Assembly (NCBI GenBank): GCA_947396885.1
Contig: OX377204.1
Span: 87,802,728-87,866,727 of the forward strand
Length of the DNA: 64,000 bases
Direction of reading: 5' to 3'
Origin: Heligmosomoides polygyrus polygyrus
Taxonomy: Eukaryota > Nematoda > Chromadorea > Rhabditida > Heligmosomidae
The notes under the pieces were generated by a model. It made no database searches, had not been told where the DNA came from, and saw only the letters and a list, made by a program, of their open reading frames with translations. The position numbers and the translations under genes were made by a program. Below, in pieces: positions 44,152 to 56,200 of this stretch. Numbering within the stretch: the stretch's first letter is position 1; every line of letters begins with the position of its first letter.

Positions 44152-44283
44152 ATGACGTCACGAGTGAATGACTGGTACGGCAACTTTCTGTCCAGACGGG
44201 TGGTACCGCTTCGTCGCGAGGTGCCTCCCAACGCTTCCACTGAAGGTTATGCAGCGGTGGTCAGGAAGCTGAGACTAACGAAG
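44152..44283 (+). CDS. nphp-4: nphp-4 exon 1
   Basis: ATG, then SRVNDWYGNFLSRRVVP and, at the end, AAVVRKLRLTK; 44 codons, phase 0. Resembles the N-terminal NDWHRIF-type start of vertebrate NPHP4. Donor GTGCGC is weak, so the end is less certain than the start. An overlapping ATG at 44145 hits a stop at once. Confidence 0.7.
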
Positions 44284-47200
44284 GTGCGCCAAACCCTTAG
44301 AATCAAGGAGCAGAGCAAATCATCTCGTTGTTTCTCTAGAGGCTTCAATGCTTCTATTTACCACCCAAATCGTCCTCTTGACCTAAGAGCGCGATTGTGT
44401 CACATCAGGGAGTACGTCACTTCTTGTTCCTGTTTGCACGTCGACACCTTCTCCGAAAGGAATCTCCCTCTTCGTTAGGTCGAGCACTCTTACGTTTTTA
44501 AAGCTCGGGAATATAATGAGACGTAGTTCATCACCCTATGCCATATTAGTTCAAACTGGGGAAGAAGCATAGTATAGAAATTGTCAACCTCCCTTGCATG
44601 TAGCTCGTTATTGCAATACTTCAGATAAATGGGCTTTAGTACTTGGGCACATGTCGCGCAAGTGGGCAGCATTGATCGTGACCAATCAAATCACCGACCA
44701 AGCGCATGCCAGCCAATCATGATACCTACCGTTCACGCCCCCTCCCACTAGAGAAGGGTTGACCTCCCATGGAACTTCAAGTTGAGACCAGGATCATTGG
44801 AAAGAGCTCGGAATGCTGATTACGAATATGGGTGTCAAAATTGCAAAATGAAACTCCTGAGCGACTTATGGCCTGCTGAAATCGGACGGCCTCATCGCAG
44901 GATGGAAGTGCGACACAGCTGGCGTGAGAGTGGTGAGTCATCAGGGCTCCGTAAGAAGGGTCGCCAGCTGCGGCGGCGGCGCAGGGGTAGTGCTCCCGCC
45001 CGTAACGTGTGACGTCGGTGGTTGGGCCCCTATTGCTGCCAGTTTTCTCGTACATCTGATATCAGGTTCCTGGTTCGAGTTTCCCGCTCAGACCTACCAA
45101 GCCTTCCATCCTTCCGAGGGAAGTGAGTTGATAACAGACTTGTCTGGGAGGGATTGAGCGCTGACTTGTTCATACAATGGCTTGGCCACCGCAAGCCATT
45201 GTACGGCCAGATACGCGTTCAAATCGCCTCCATGGCATCCCGTAAAAGCAGAATGCATGGTGTATCCCAAAGCGGATTGAGTGTCCCTTATTTGTTCTTC
45301 CCTTATTTTAGATGCCGGTTTAGATCATTTTTAAGTTATAGTTTTTAACCCACCTTCGTTTCTTAAAATTTAATTACTCGAATCTCGAAAACGTTCGATC
45401 AGAATTAAACTTTGAAGCTCTATAGAGAGGAGATATACTAAAACCGAAGCAAGTGAGGTGCTGAACTGAGGCATTTTGAACGGGAGATAGACCTGTTTGG
45501 GTAAACCTTGCCATGTTTCAGTTTTCTCGCCTAGCCACCTACCATATTTCGTGCTACTTTTTCGACGGCAAGAACACGCAATTCTTCGGATGCCCCTATC
45601 AGACCGTCGATCGGAAGCCGGAACAAAACGAATGCAGCATCGATGACGTGAGTGAAGTGTCCGAATAAGACTCCAAGAAACAATGAACTCTTTCAAAGCC
45701 GTCCGATACAGTCTGTGTCTGTTTCGCCCTTCTTTATGCTTAAAGTTTCTTGTTTTTTTGTTGTTGTTGAAAATACTCCTAGATTCAGGACCTTTTCTTC
45801 CATTGTCCACATCTGGATGACGCCGTCTCTCTGGTGATCGAAGTGGTCGAAACCGTTCGGGATCCCAGTCAGTCGATCACGGTCGCGTGGGGTTCGATTA
45901 CGATCAGCGGCTATGGAGAGACTATTCTCGACTACACTCGTGTGCCCGCCGGATTCGACTTGCAACGGTGGGCTTGTCTGCTTCTATTTTTAAGGCGCAG
46001 ATGGCTTAGTGCAGAATGGGGCCATCTGGGTATCCACAAATCGACTCATTTTGGTTCTGCCCCACAACAAGCGACGTTTTGGGATTTATGCAATCGCTAG
46101 CAGTCTCCACAAGTAGTGCGCATCGAAAGCACTTCTGAATTCTTTCAGCAGGCTAAAGAAGAGATGAAGAAGGCGTTGTAATTCAGCGTTTTTTAGGATA
46201 CAACGGGCAGTCTACTAATCGTAAGAAACTTCACTGAATTTTCGCTCTCCATATTTGAAAAAGAAACGTGACAACAAAGCACTTCTTCAGGCTCAATAAG
46301 AGATGATGTCGTGTGGACCGTGGTAGGCTTGATATACCATTTTCACCTCGACACTGGACACTTTAAATCAAATTCGACACTCTTCTCAGCTAGCTTTAGG
46401 ACTTTGAAATCAAAGGGAACTCTTCCAAATTGAAATGACCTGCGAGCAGGTTAATCTATAGACTCAAAAAGATGGCTAGAACAATTTCTTTGCTCAAGGG
46501 AGATTTGGAATAACTTTCTTTGAGATTTTTTTTAGTTCATGTGCCCCAAAAGTGTAATAATTTGATAAAATTGAATTGTTTTTTTTTTGAGGAAATGACA
46601 AATTGAAATGCGTTTTGTAATCATATAGCGCATTAAATTATTAGATAGCGCCATGCACTCAAAAAGTTCCTGCAACTTTTTTGATTCAAAGTGTAAATGC
46701 CACATAAATGAACCATCTAGTGAAGATATGTGTGTTCTTTACAGTTTTTCCTATCGTTAACAGATGTCAAAGTCCATGCAAACATAAATTCTGCTGTCAA
46801 TCAAATAAGAACAGCGACATCTTGAAAAAGGGCATGGCGTAATCACTTTTTTTAGCACTTGAAAATATCAACTTTCCTGCTCTTTACAACAAGCTTTAAC
46901 CTAATACTTTCCCTCGAGTAATAAAATTTTGTAAAAATTCAAACAACATGTCCTTATATTGGGTAGGTCAGTTGAATCTTCAAAAAAATCCTTCAAAATT
47001 GTTCTTGAACAAAGAATTATTGGATCTATCCTAGTCGGAGAGGCGGTCATAACTAAAAATTATATTAAATAAATTGACTTGGCATTTATGGAGCGGATTC
47101 TAGAGGACAAAATAAAGCCCACGCTGGTAAAAATTACAAAAAAATACAAACCAAAAATTTCACTACGGTTGTAAAGCTACGTGCGCCCCTCACCATCACA

Positions 47201-50200
47201 GATCCCAGCTATAACGTGACAGGCGGCAGTCAGCTGTGTTTGAATACGCCTTGTCCGCCGGTTTTGTTTGTTTGTGCGTTTCTTTGTTTGCTGTTTGAAT
47301 CCTATTCTGTTCTCTAGAAGCCACTCCGTAAATCCTAAGTCAATTGGTTGCGTAATTTTCATTTATATGGAAGACTTCCATCCCTCAGGGGTCCGTGAAT
47401 TGCTATCAGACTTCTCCGGGAAGGATAAACGCTAGTTGTCATTCGGCTGGCCACCGCAGGTGATTGTATAAGCATTCAAATTGTCTCCAAGGTATCCTGT
47501 AGAAGTATAATAGAATGCGTGGCGCATCCTAAAGAATGATTGAGTAGTCTTTCATTCTTCGTCCTTATACGTCTAAATTCGGATAAAGGAGAGCGAAAAT
47601 TCAGGAGTTCTCGACCCAGTTCGTAGTTAACCAATTTCTTAACCATAACTGGAAATAATACTTTTTAGGACGAACCCAAGGGCTTGGTTGGCCTAGCGGG
47701 AAGTCCGAACCAGCAACCTAGTATCGGGAGCATGCGGCGCTGGCACCTCTTTCGATTGTACTACACGAGCCCAATAAATAAATAAATAAATAAATGGGAC
47801 AAACATTAGGAAGACGTTAGCGTACCCTTGCAAGGAAAGAAGTAGTGGCTTGACTCCAGCAGTGGTGCTATGTTTTGACCGGCCCAAAACATTTCTTGCA
47901 CCAATTCAGCTACCACGGAAAGATGGAAATTTTGGTTGGCTTGGGCGAAGAATATCAAAATTTTCTTGGGTGGTAAATACGAACCAAGAGCCAGGTACAG
48001 GGTGCACGCGGCGCAGCTCTCACCTCATCCGACTGCGTTCCACGCGCCCCTTAGAAGTATAAAACGACGAGAATCTTCCATCCAACATAATTACTTCAAC
48101 GAATTTAGGATTAAGCTGTATCCGGGCTCGCCGAAAGTGCTCACGTTCAGCCCCAAATCTCATCATGAGCTGACAGCATCCGGATCGCTGGAGTGCTCGC
48201 TGTATTCGCATGGCCGGCTGATCGATGCCGTCGATTACTTTCCGGAGTTCTGTATTGTCGGAAACCGTTACGAGGTACCCGGTCTACTACTCAGTGAAAC
48301 AGGTGAGTTTCTTACCGTATTCATTATCGTTGTTGGCCTCATTGATAGTATTTGAGTAGGTGGAGGATTAGTTGGCAGGAATGCCCTTAAATGCGTAAGA
48401 GTTGTTCGCGTGAAACCTCGTTCAGGTCAGGAGATCGTTACGGGACCGGTCTAGAGAAGATATTCCTTCTCCTGAAGTTTTGCACAAATAAATAAAAGAC
48501 GATAAAATCAGTTTCTGACACAGTTTTAGATACCGTTTTGGATGAACAGCCGATAATTATCGTTTCCGTTCCGTTTGTCGCACCTCGATTTTCTGCCATC
48601 TTTAAGCTCCTTCGTATTTCTCTACTTCCGCGAAAAATTCTCGCTCGTATTTGCTGATGAAGGAAGAGCCCGCGCCCTGCAGAGATTGATTGATCTGGAC
48701 GAGCTTGCACACTAGCAACTCGTACACGTTCCTCGCTACAATTGCAGGATCACTAACCTACCAAAAACCACATTTTCTTGAAATTTCCAACCTCTAGGTT
48801 CAGCTGCGTATCTTTATGCCATGGGCCATAGGCATTCTCAGTGCTCGGGGCTGCTTGTACATACAGTTGACCAAGAATTGTGTTGTCACGCGGGCTCTTG
48901 CCATATACGTCAAACTTGAGTAATTGAACCCTTATAATATTAAGAATATTCCGGGCTTCATATCTACGACATGGCTAAAATAGACCGAAATCGTACTTGC
49001 TATTGACGGTGTCCCTGAGGCGATCGAGGAAAGCTGTGATCGTGATAAGAGCGGTTGGATAAGTGATAATAAGACAGTGAATGTTGCAGAAGTTGGGTTT
49101 ATCCTGCGCTTCATCTGGTAAGACATGCCAGCGTTCTCAAAATCCTATATCTCAAAACAGAACGTAATGATGTGGCGATGTCCGTTCCTCCACGTGGTGC
49201 CACTGGAAACTGTTCGCTCTGCGAGCTAAGCCGAACACGGATACTCGAGTGCAAGCGACAGGCCCTTGTGACAGGCCGGCCTACGAAGACCCATGTCACA
49301 TCACATGGTGCATGTCAGTTCACGTATATCGAGATAGTGCTACGGCTTCCGCGCGAGCCGACGCGCACTCGCAAAGCCCGGCGAGTATGGAAAGTATGCG
49401 AGGGTCCCTGATGCGAGGACGGCATCGGGGGGAGGGGGCAACTGAGCTAGTCCAAAAGTCCCGTAACGTAAGCAGGACCCGCATGGCAACGCTGAATGTG
49501 GGTACGTTGACGGACCGCTCGTGCGAGCTGGTTGAAGCACTGGAGCGTAGAAGAGTCGATTTCTGTACGGTGCAGGAGACGAGATGGTCCTGCCGCAAGT
49601 CAACGGACATAGGACGTGGCTTCAAGGCCGTTCTATGTCGAAGTCCCAGGACCACCAGTGGTGTCGGAATAATCGTCTCCGCAGAGTGGCTGCTTCGATC
49701 AAGCCAAGGAAGAGTTTTGGAGCCTGCTTGACGAGAAGACAGCAGGGGTACCGCCGAAAGATGTCATCATAGTCGCTGGTGATCTTAGTGGGCACGAAGG
49801 CACTACGAAGGTCGGGTACAGCTGTCATGGATGTTTTGGATACGGGTCTTGTAACACCGATGGTGAACGTATCCTTGAGTATGCGGAATCGCATAACCTC
49901 ATCGTAGTGAACACCGTATTTCGTAGACGCGATTCCCACCTCATCTCGTTCTATAGCAGGAGCGCCAGGACTCGGATAGACTTTGTCCTTGTGCAGGATC
50001 ATGACCGAGGTCTCGTCCCAGACGCGAAAAAACGTGCCGTATGAGACGGTCGCTCCACAGTATACATTGGATCCGATCGAAAATCTTCGGTTGGAATATT
50101 CGGATAAGGGCTATTTTGCGGACCCCGGATTTTTGGATGATTCGGATCGGGACATCCGAATCGGATATCCGAAAACGATTCATTCGGATCCAATGTACTC

Positions 50201-53200
50201 CACAGCATCGACCGCTGATCTGCACTTTGAAGATCGCCCCTCCGAAGCTGATACGGGTCGAACGATGCGGTGCACCAAGAATCATGTGGTGGCGAGTGAG
50301 AGAGAAGGAAGCAGCTGTGATTTCCCGCGTGCGGTTACCGACAGACACGACTGTCTACGAAACTTGGAAGAAGGCTACCGACGCGATACGTCAAGCTGCA
50401 CAATCGGAACTCGGCATTACGAAGCCTGGACGACGCCAGGCCTACAAGCAGGCATTGCTGTGGACAGACGGCATGAAAGCGAAGGTATTATGGAGATGTC
50501 AACGAGGAGCTCGAGTCACGTGATAGTGAGCGGTATCTGTACAGGCTTGCTAAAAATCGCCATCGGCAGACCGAGGATATTAAGGAGTTTTTCGGCATCA
50601 ATGATGAGAACGGCCATCTTCTTACGGACTGCAAGAAGGCATTGAAGCGATGGCGCGACTACTTGAGGAAATCTCTACAGTAGAATTCCCTCACACACCC
50701 ATCCCTTCAACGGCTCCAATAAACGGTCCTGTCCAGAAGGTCACCGTGGAGGAGACTGAAGCAGCTTTGAAGAAGATGAGGATAGGCAAAGAAACTGGCC
50801 TCCGACAACGTGGCGGCTGATTTATGGAGGTCAAAGTTTTGGCACTCTGCTAAGTGATTGGTCGAAGTTCTTAAATGAGGTTGTGGCGGAGAAGGTGCCT
50901 GAGTGTTGGCGCCAAAGCACGACGATTCCGATTTGGAAGAAGAAGGGCAGTCCTGCTGACTGCTCGCTTGCTTTCGCACAGCATGAAGATCTTCGAGCGA
51001 ATCCTCGACTGACGAATTCGTGAAATAGTCAAGCTCTCCGACAATCAGTGCGGTTTGTGTCTGGTTGTGGGACCATTGATGCTATACACGCAGTCTGCCT
51101 CCTGTTAGAGAAGCATTGCGAGAAACAAAAGCCGGTGCATATCGCCTTCCTCGACTTGTAGAAGGCCTTTGACCGCGTATCGCTTGAAGCGATATGGTAC
51201 GCCCTGCGACGCCATGGAGTTCCTGAAGAGCTCATAGAGTGGGTGCGAATTCTCTACTCTTGTCCAGAGAGTCGAGTTCAACCTGCAGCTGGAACGTCGA
51301 TGGAGTTTCCTATCTCTGTCGGGGTGCACCAGGATTCTGCACTTTCCCCACTCCTCTTTGTTGTCCTCCTTGATGCCTTCACACGAGGGCTTCAGAAGGC
51401 CGTCTCTTTGGGGTTGCTTTATGCTGATGACGTAATGCTCGCTAGCGAAGATAAAGGTGAACTCGAGCGAGAGGTGCAAGGCTGATGTCCTTGGAGCGTT
51501 TTGGACCCAGATTGAACATGAGGAGACCGAGTACCTAACCACGGACGTTACCGAGACCAGCTCCATCAGGGTTAATGGCACTGAGGTCACGCACTTCAGT
51601 CTTTAAGTACCTAGAGTCAGCAATACGTCTGACGGCAAACTGATGGTTGAAGTGAATTCATGCGTAAGTGCAGCTTGGTCCAAGTGGCACTTGTTGACTG
51701 ACGTGCTCTGCGATAGAAAGATACCGGAGCGCTTGAAATCGAAGATCTATAGAGCCGTCATCCGGCCAGTAGCAATGTATGGCGATGAGTGTTGGCCAGC
51801 AACCAAGGGAAGTTGAAACGCGCCTCAGCGTCATGGAGACGAAGATGCTGCACTGGAGGGCTGGAGTCACGCGCATGGACCGCATCAGAAATGATGCTAT
51901 TCGGCAGAAGTTCGGTGTCGCACCGATAGCCGATAAGATGCGCGAAGCACGCTCGCGATGGTACGGCCACGTTCTGCGTGGAAAGAAGACAGCGTCCGCA
52001 AGATGGGCCTTAACTTCGAGGTAATTGGAAAGCGGCCTAGAGGGCGCCCGAATCAGCGCTGGTCTGATACGTACATATGGACTTGAAGGTTGCTGGTGTC
52101 CACCCTGATCTAGCGCTGGATCGGGAAAGGTGGCGTCATGACACCATAATAGCGGACCCCGCTACAAAGCGGGACAGACGCTGAAGAAGAAGAGAAAGAA
52201 GAAGGAGAAGAAGAAAGAAAAAGAAGCGAGTCCATACTATACCTTTTGGGCCGCTATCTCGCTAGGTTCAAAAATTTTGCAGAAATGGAACTTACGCTTC
52301 AATGACTTCTGGAGTGAAGATTCTCGCAGCGGTATTACTTTTCGTAGTTTGACATTAGCGGGAGTTCATTCCTTTTCTTCTTTGTTCTCTTATTTTTTCT
52401 ATTTAAACTTTTGCTCACGGTTTCTTTTTGTGTAACATCTCCCTGCTTCCCTGATGAGCCACTGAGGAGATGCTACATTAGCAGGGTTTGTATAAAGGCA
52501 GTGGCGAAACGAACCTTAAATTAAATCTTTTATTTTTTAGATAATAGACCTTGCCAGTTGGTAAGCAGATTCTGCTACCCAATTTGTGCTTATTACCGAG
52601 GTGTGCCCTCGGCAGAGTGAAGGAGCAGTCCATCTATACATTGATTATGGATTGTCATTTCAGGGCCTCAACTGGCGGAGCCGATTGCTATGTCGCAGGT
52701 GTCGTCGTCATTGGACGACATCTCGCTCTCTTTCGGACCTCATGCTGAACGCATCGAGAAACTGATTCTGGACGATGTAAGGCGATATCTCACTGTATCG
52801 GAGTTGTATCCAGTTCCAAAGCGCCGTAGTAAAAGGGAAGATGGACACCTCTTCTTGGAACGGTGGTACGAATGGGCAGTCGACTCAATATTGAGTTGAT
52901 TTAAAAATTATGACGGGGACAGGAGGAAAACTGATAAAGTACGAATGAATGTGTCCTCGACACTTGACAGAACTACCGTTTTGAGCTCTACGGTTCCAAC
53001 AAATTCAATACGGAGATCATCAGCGAAGAGTTAGCCGGATAGCTTCAGAAGGAAAACCAAACCTTCCATCTCTCCGGGGTCGGTGAATTGGTGCGAGACC
53101 TGCCTGGAAAGGATAAAACACTGAATTGTTCGTCAACTGCCCACCTCAAGTCATCGTATGGCCAAATACGCTTCAAATCACCCCCACGACATTCCGTAGA

Positions 53201-56200
53201 AGTACCAAAGAGTACGCATCCCAGAAAGGGATTTATTAACCCTGTCCATTATTCCTTATCTACTGAAGGAGAGCACCGCCGCGAAATCTGCGTCTTAATA
53301 GCTTCCACCATTTCCGTTTGTAATATCTGTCCTTATTGTAAGGAAAAAGACACAAGGATGCACCGAAAATAAAGGACAAAGGTAAAGGGTGGCGCTGATC
53401 ATTTCCTGTTTGGGATGCTCCGAGAATTCAACTTCCATTTGTGGAAACGATTTGAGTGCGTATTTGGCCTACACAATGACTTGTGGTGGCCAGACCATGG
53501 ACAAGTCAGTCTTAAAAGAAGTCTCGTTTTCGGACAAGTTCGATATCAATTATAGTTGTGCTCTCAAAACACTAGAATGGTTTTGAATGCCCAAAAAGTT
53601 CAAATATCTCAATTTATCCAATTTCAAACTGGAGTTCCCACATTCACCAATGGATTGAAAAACACTCAAACTGAACATATGTCATGTATGTGGTCTGACG
53701 TAATCTACAGTATTTGTTTTGTTTATTATTTATGGCACACATTTTGTGTAGTGAATAAATAAATAAATAAATAAATATACGAGTTCGAATAAATTCGAGA
53801 AATTCGATTTTTTGAATATTCGAGTTCGAATATTCAAATTCGAATGAAAATCATTCGACAACCTCTTAGAATAGGTCACTCGAGCACAACTATAGTATCA
53901 GGTCACCGATCAGGAGTGATGGAGTGCTTAGTTTGCTTAGACGGGACTCGAACCACCGATAGGTTGGACAGTTTCGAGTGGCATCCGAACCATGAAGCTT
54001 GATTTGGGTTGGAAGCGACAACCAGCTTTCTCCGACTACGCCACTTCGCGGAATTTATCGTCGCTACCTGAAAATAGAGGGGGAGGGATGGCGTTAGTCA
54101 TTCCCTGTTCGCGATGCGCCACGTATTCAACTTCTACCTGGCTGGCATTGCTTAACCCATTTGAACCCGTATGTGACCCATTCAACGACGTCCGCCGTTT
54201 GGCGATGCAGAAGTCAGCGCTTTATCTCTTCTAGACGTTCCAGAAAATGCAGCAATTTAATCCCATCGACATGTGTTGTTTAGATCAACACTGATCGCCT
54301 TTATCGCGAAAATCACGCCCCCTCTGTCAACATCTCGCCAATGCAGGTCATCGAACGGAGGCTTCGAGTGAGTTTCACGAATTTCGACATCTACTTTTCC
54401 TCCACGGCCATCTATCCATGCCAGATTGGCGTTCACAATGGCTTCACGTTCCTGTTCGAGCCGCTGGTGGTTCATCTGTCGTCAATCGACGATCAGCAAC
54501 GCGGCACGCATTCACTTCGTCGGAAAGGACGACCGCTGAGCAGAAGCAGCAGCGACATAAGGTTCGGAAAGCAGTGACTGCACCTCTAACCATAAGAAGA
54601 TCACAGATTGTTTTCAGATCCGAGATGAACTCACTCTTCGTGCGCTCACGTGTATCACTTCCGAAAATGGCCGACGACGAACGTCTGGTCGTGGTGTTCG
54701 CGCTGGACTACCTGCTCGGAACTCGTGGAGGCGATGTGAGTACTCACCGTTAGAACAGTTTCAATTCTTTTAGGAAGCAACGCACCTTAAGGGAGATCGG
54801 GTGCATTTTGTGCGCGTATAGCGCAGTCGGAGGAGGTCCCGGCTGTCGCGTGTACCCGAGACCAGGTCACTGGTTCAGATTTCCCGCCCAGGCCTACCAA
54901 GCCTTCCATCTCTTCGGGGTCAATGAACTGGTGCTAGACTTGCATGGGGAGGAGAAAGTACCGACTTGTTCATCGGCTGATCACCGCAAGTCATCGTATG
55001 GTGAAATATGCATTCAAATTGCCTCCGCGACATGCCGTGGAAGTAGAATGCGTTGCGCATCCCAAGAGGTGGTTGATTACCGCCGTCCTTTATTCTTTAT
55101 TCAATTTTTGTGCGGCACATCCTCGGCAATCACTTACATTCATCAGATCACATTGCAGATGTGCTATAAATAAAAACTCCAGACAGAATCGATATTAGTG
55201 ACCGATATCGATAGATCGACCAATATTGTTCTTCTGCAGTGAATTGCATACATCAGTAATCATGTTAACCAGAAGCTTTGGCTGGATAGGTGTGCAACAC
55301 AAAGACATGCAGGAGGATTAGCTGAATTTGATATGCTCAATTTTCTAGTAGAAGATGCGCTTTAATTTCATAAAGCTAGGCATGTAGTGGCGTAGTCGGT
55401 GGATCTGCCAGTTGTTGTGTGTGTCTTGAATCGATGTCGACGGTTCGAGTCCCGCCCACGTCCACCGTACCTTCCATCCCTCCGTGATGTAAGGCAACAG
55501 ACTTGTCTGCGAAGTATAAGGCGCTGACTCGTTCATCGGCTGGCCACCACAAATCATAGGCCGAATACGCGTTCAAATTGCTTCCACGACATCCTATAGG
55601 AATAGAATGCGTAGCGTATTCAGAGCAAAGATTGATTAACCCGATATCTATACTTTATGAAGACAACGAGGACGTCTTTACGGCTAATCACTAATCGTTC
55701 AGAAGGCCATTCTCAACAGTCAGTCGGTGATCATCTGCTGGGGAGCTTGGCAGCCGTTCGCAAATCGTTCGCAGCTTCATCTCAACGGTCGCCTACAAGC
55801 TTCAGGTTCGCTAAAATCTTTATTATAAAGTTTGTTTCAGAAAACGGTGTTTGTCAACTTATAAATTTTAATCAAAAAACGTAAGAAGTTAAAAATGATA
55901 AATAAAAATATTTAATAATACTTTTTACTCTACTTACTTTTTGTTTTCATTTATTATTTTTACCATAATACTATTTGCACTTTATTGTATTGTTTCGTTT
56001 ATTTTTATTTTATGCTTATATTTATTTTATTTACCTTTATTTTAATAATTTTAATGGGAAGACATGGGAGTGAATGTCGACGGCCAGCAACTGCACCATC
56101 TTCGCCTCGTTGATGACATCGTGCTCATAACACCGAGCATCAGCCAGGCGGAACGAATGCTGGCCGACTTCGATCGTGTATGTGGGAACGTTGGACTGTT

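Larger units (their letters stand above)
45968..48108 (+). other. nphp-4 intron 3, repeat content
   Basis: Holds dispersed AATTTGACACT modules (46320-46450), a foldback-like segment with GCGCCATGCACTC (46600-46870), SINE copies (47375-47560 plus; 47665-47770 minus; 47880-48052 minus) and an (AAAT)n run at 47773-47795. No exon found. Confidence 0.6.
49150..52200 (+). mobile_element. RTE-type LINE, about 3.0 kb, near full length but dead
   Basis: A GC-rich 5' region (49150-49420) precedes endonuclease, RT and C-terminal blocks collinear with the copy at 27986-30275. The 3' end has GTGGCGTCATGACACC and GCGGGACAGACGC followed by a GAAGAA-rich tail. It fills most of nphp-4 intron 4. Many stops and frameshifts; a 137-bp MITE sits inside. 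Confidence 0.9.

Noticed and set aside
52777..52899. Extension of nphp-4 exon 5 to the end of the open frame
   Set aside because: A good GTAAGG donor precedes it, the next exon needs that phase, and the extension has no NPHP4-like sequence.
54341..54424. Reading straight through exons 6 and 7 as one exon
   Set aside because: The frame is open, but the inserted 19 residues break the ERRLR-GVHNG block, and the segment has consensus GTGAGT and CCAG splice sites.
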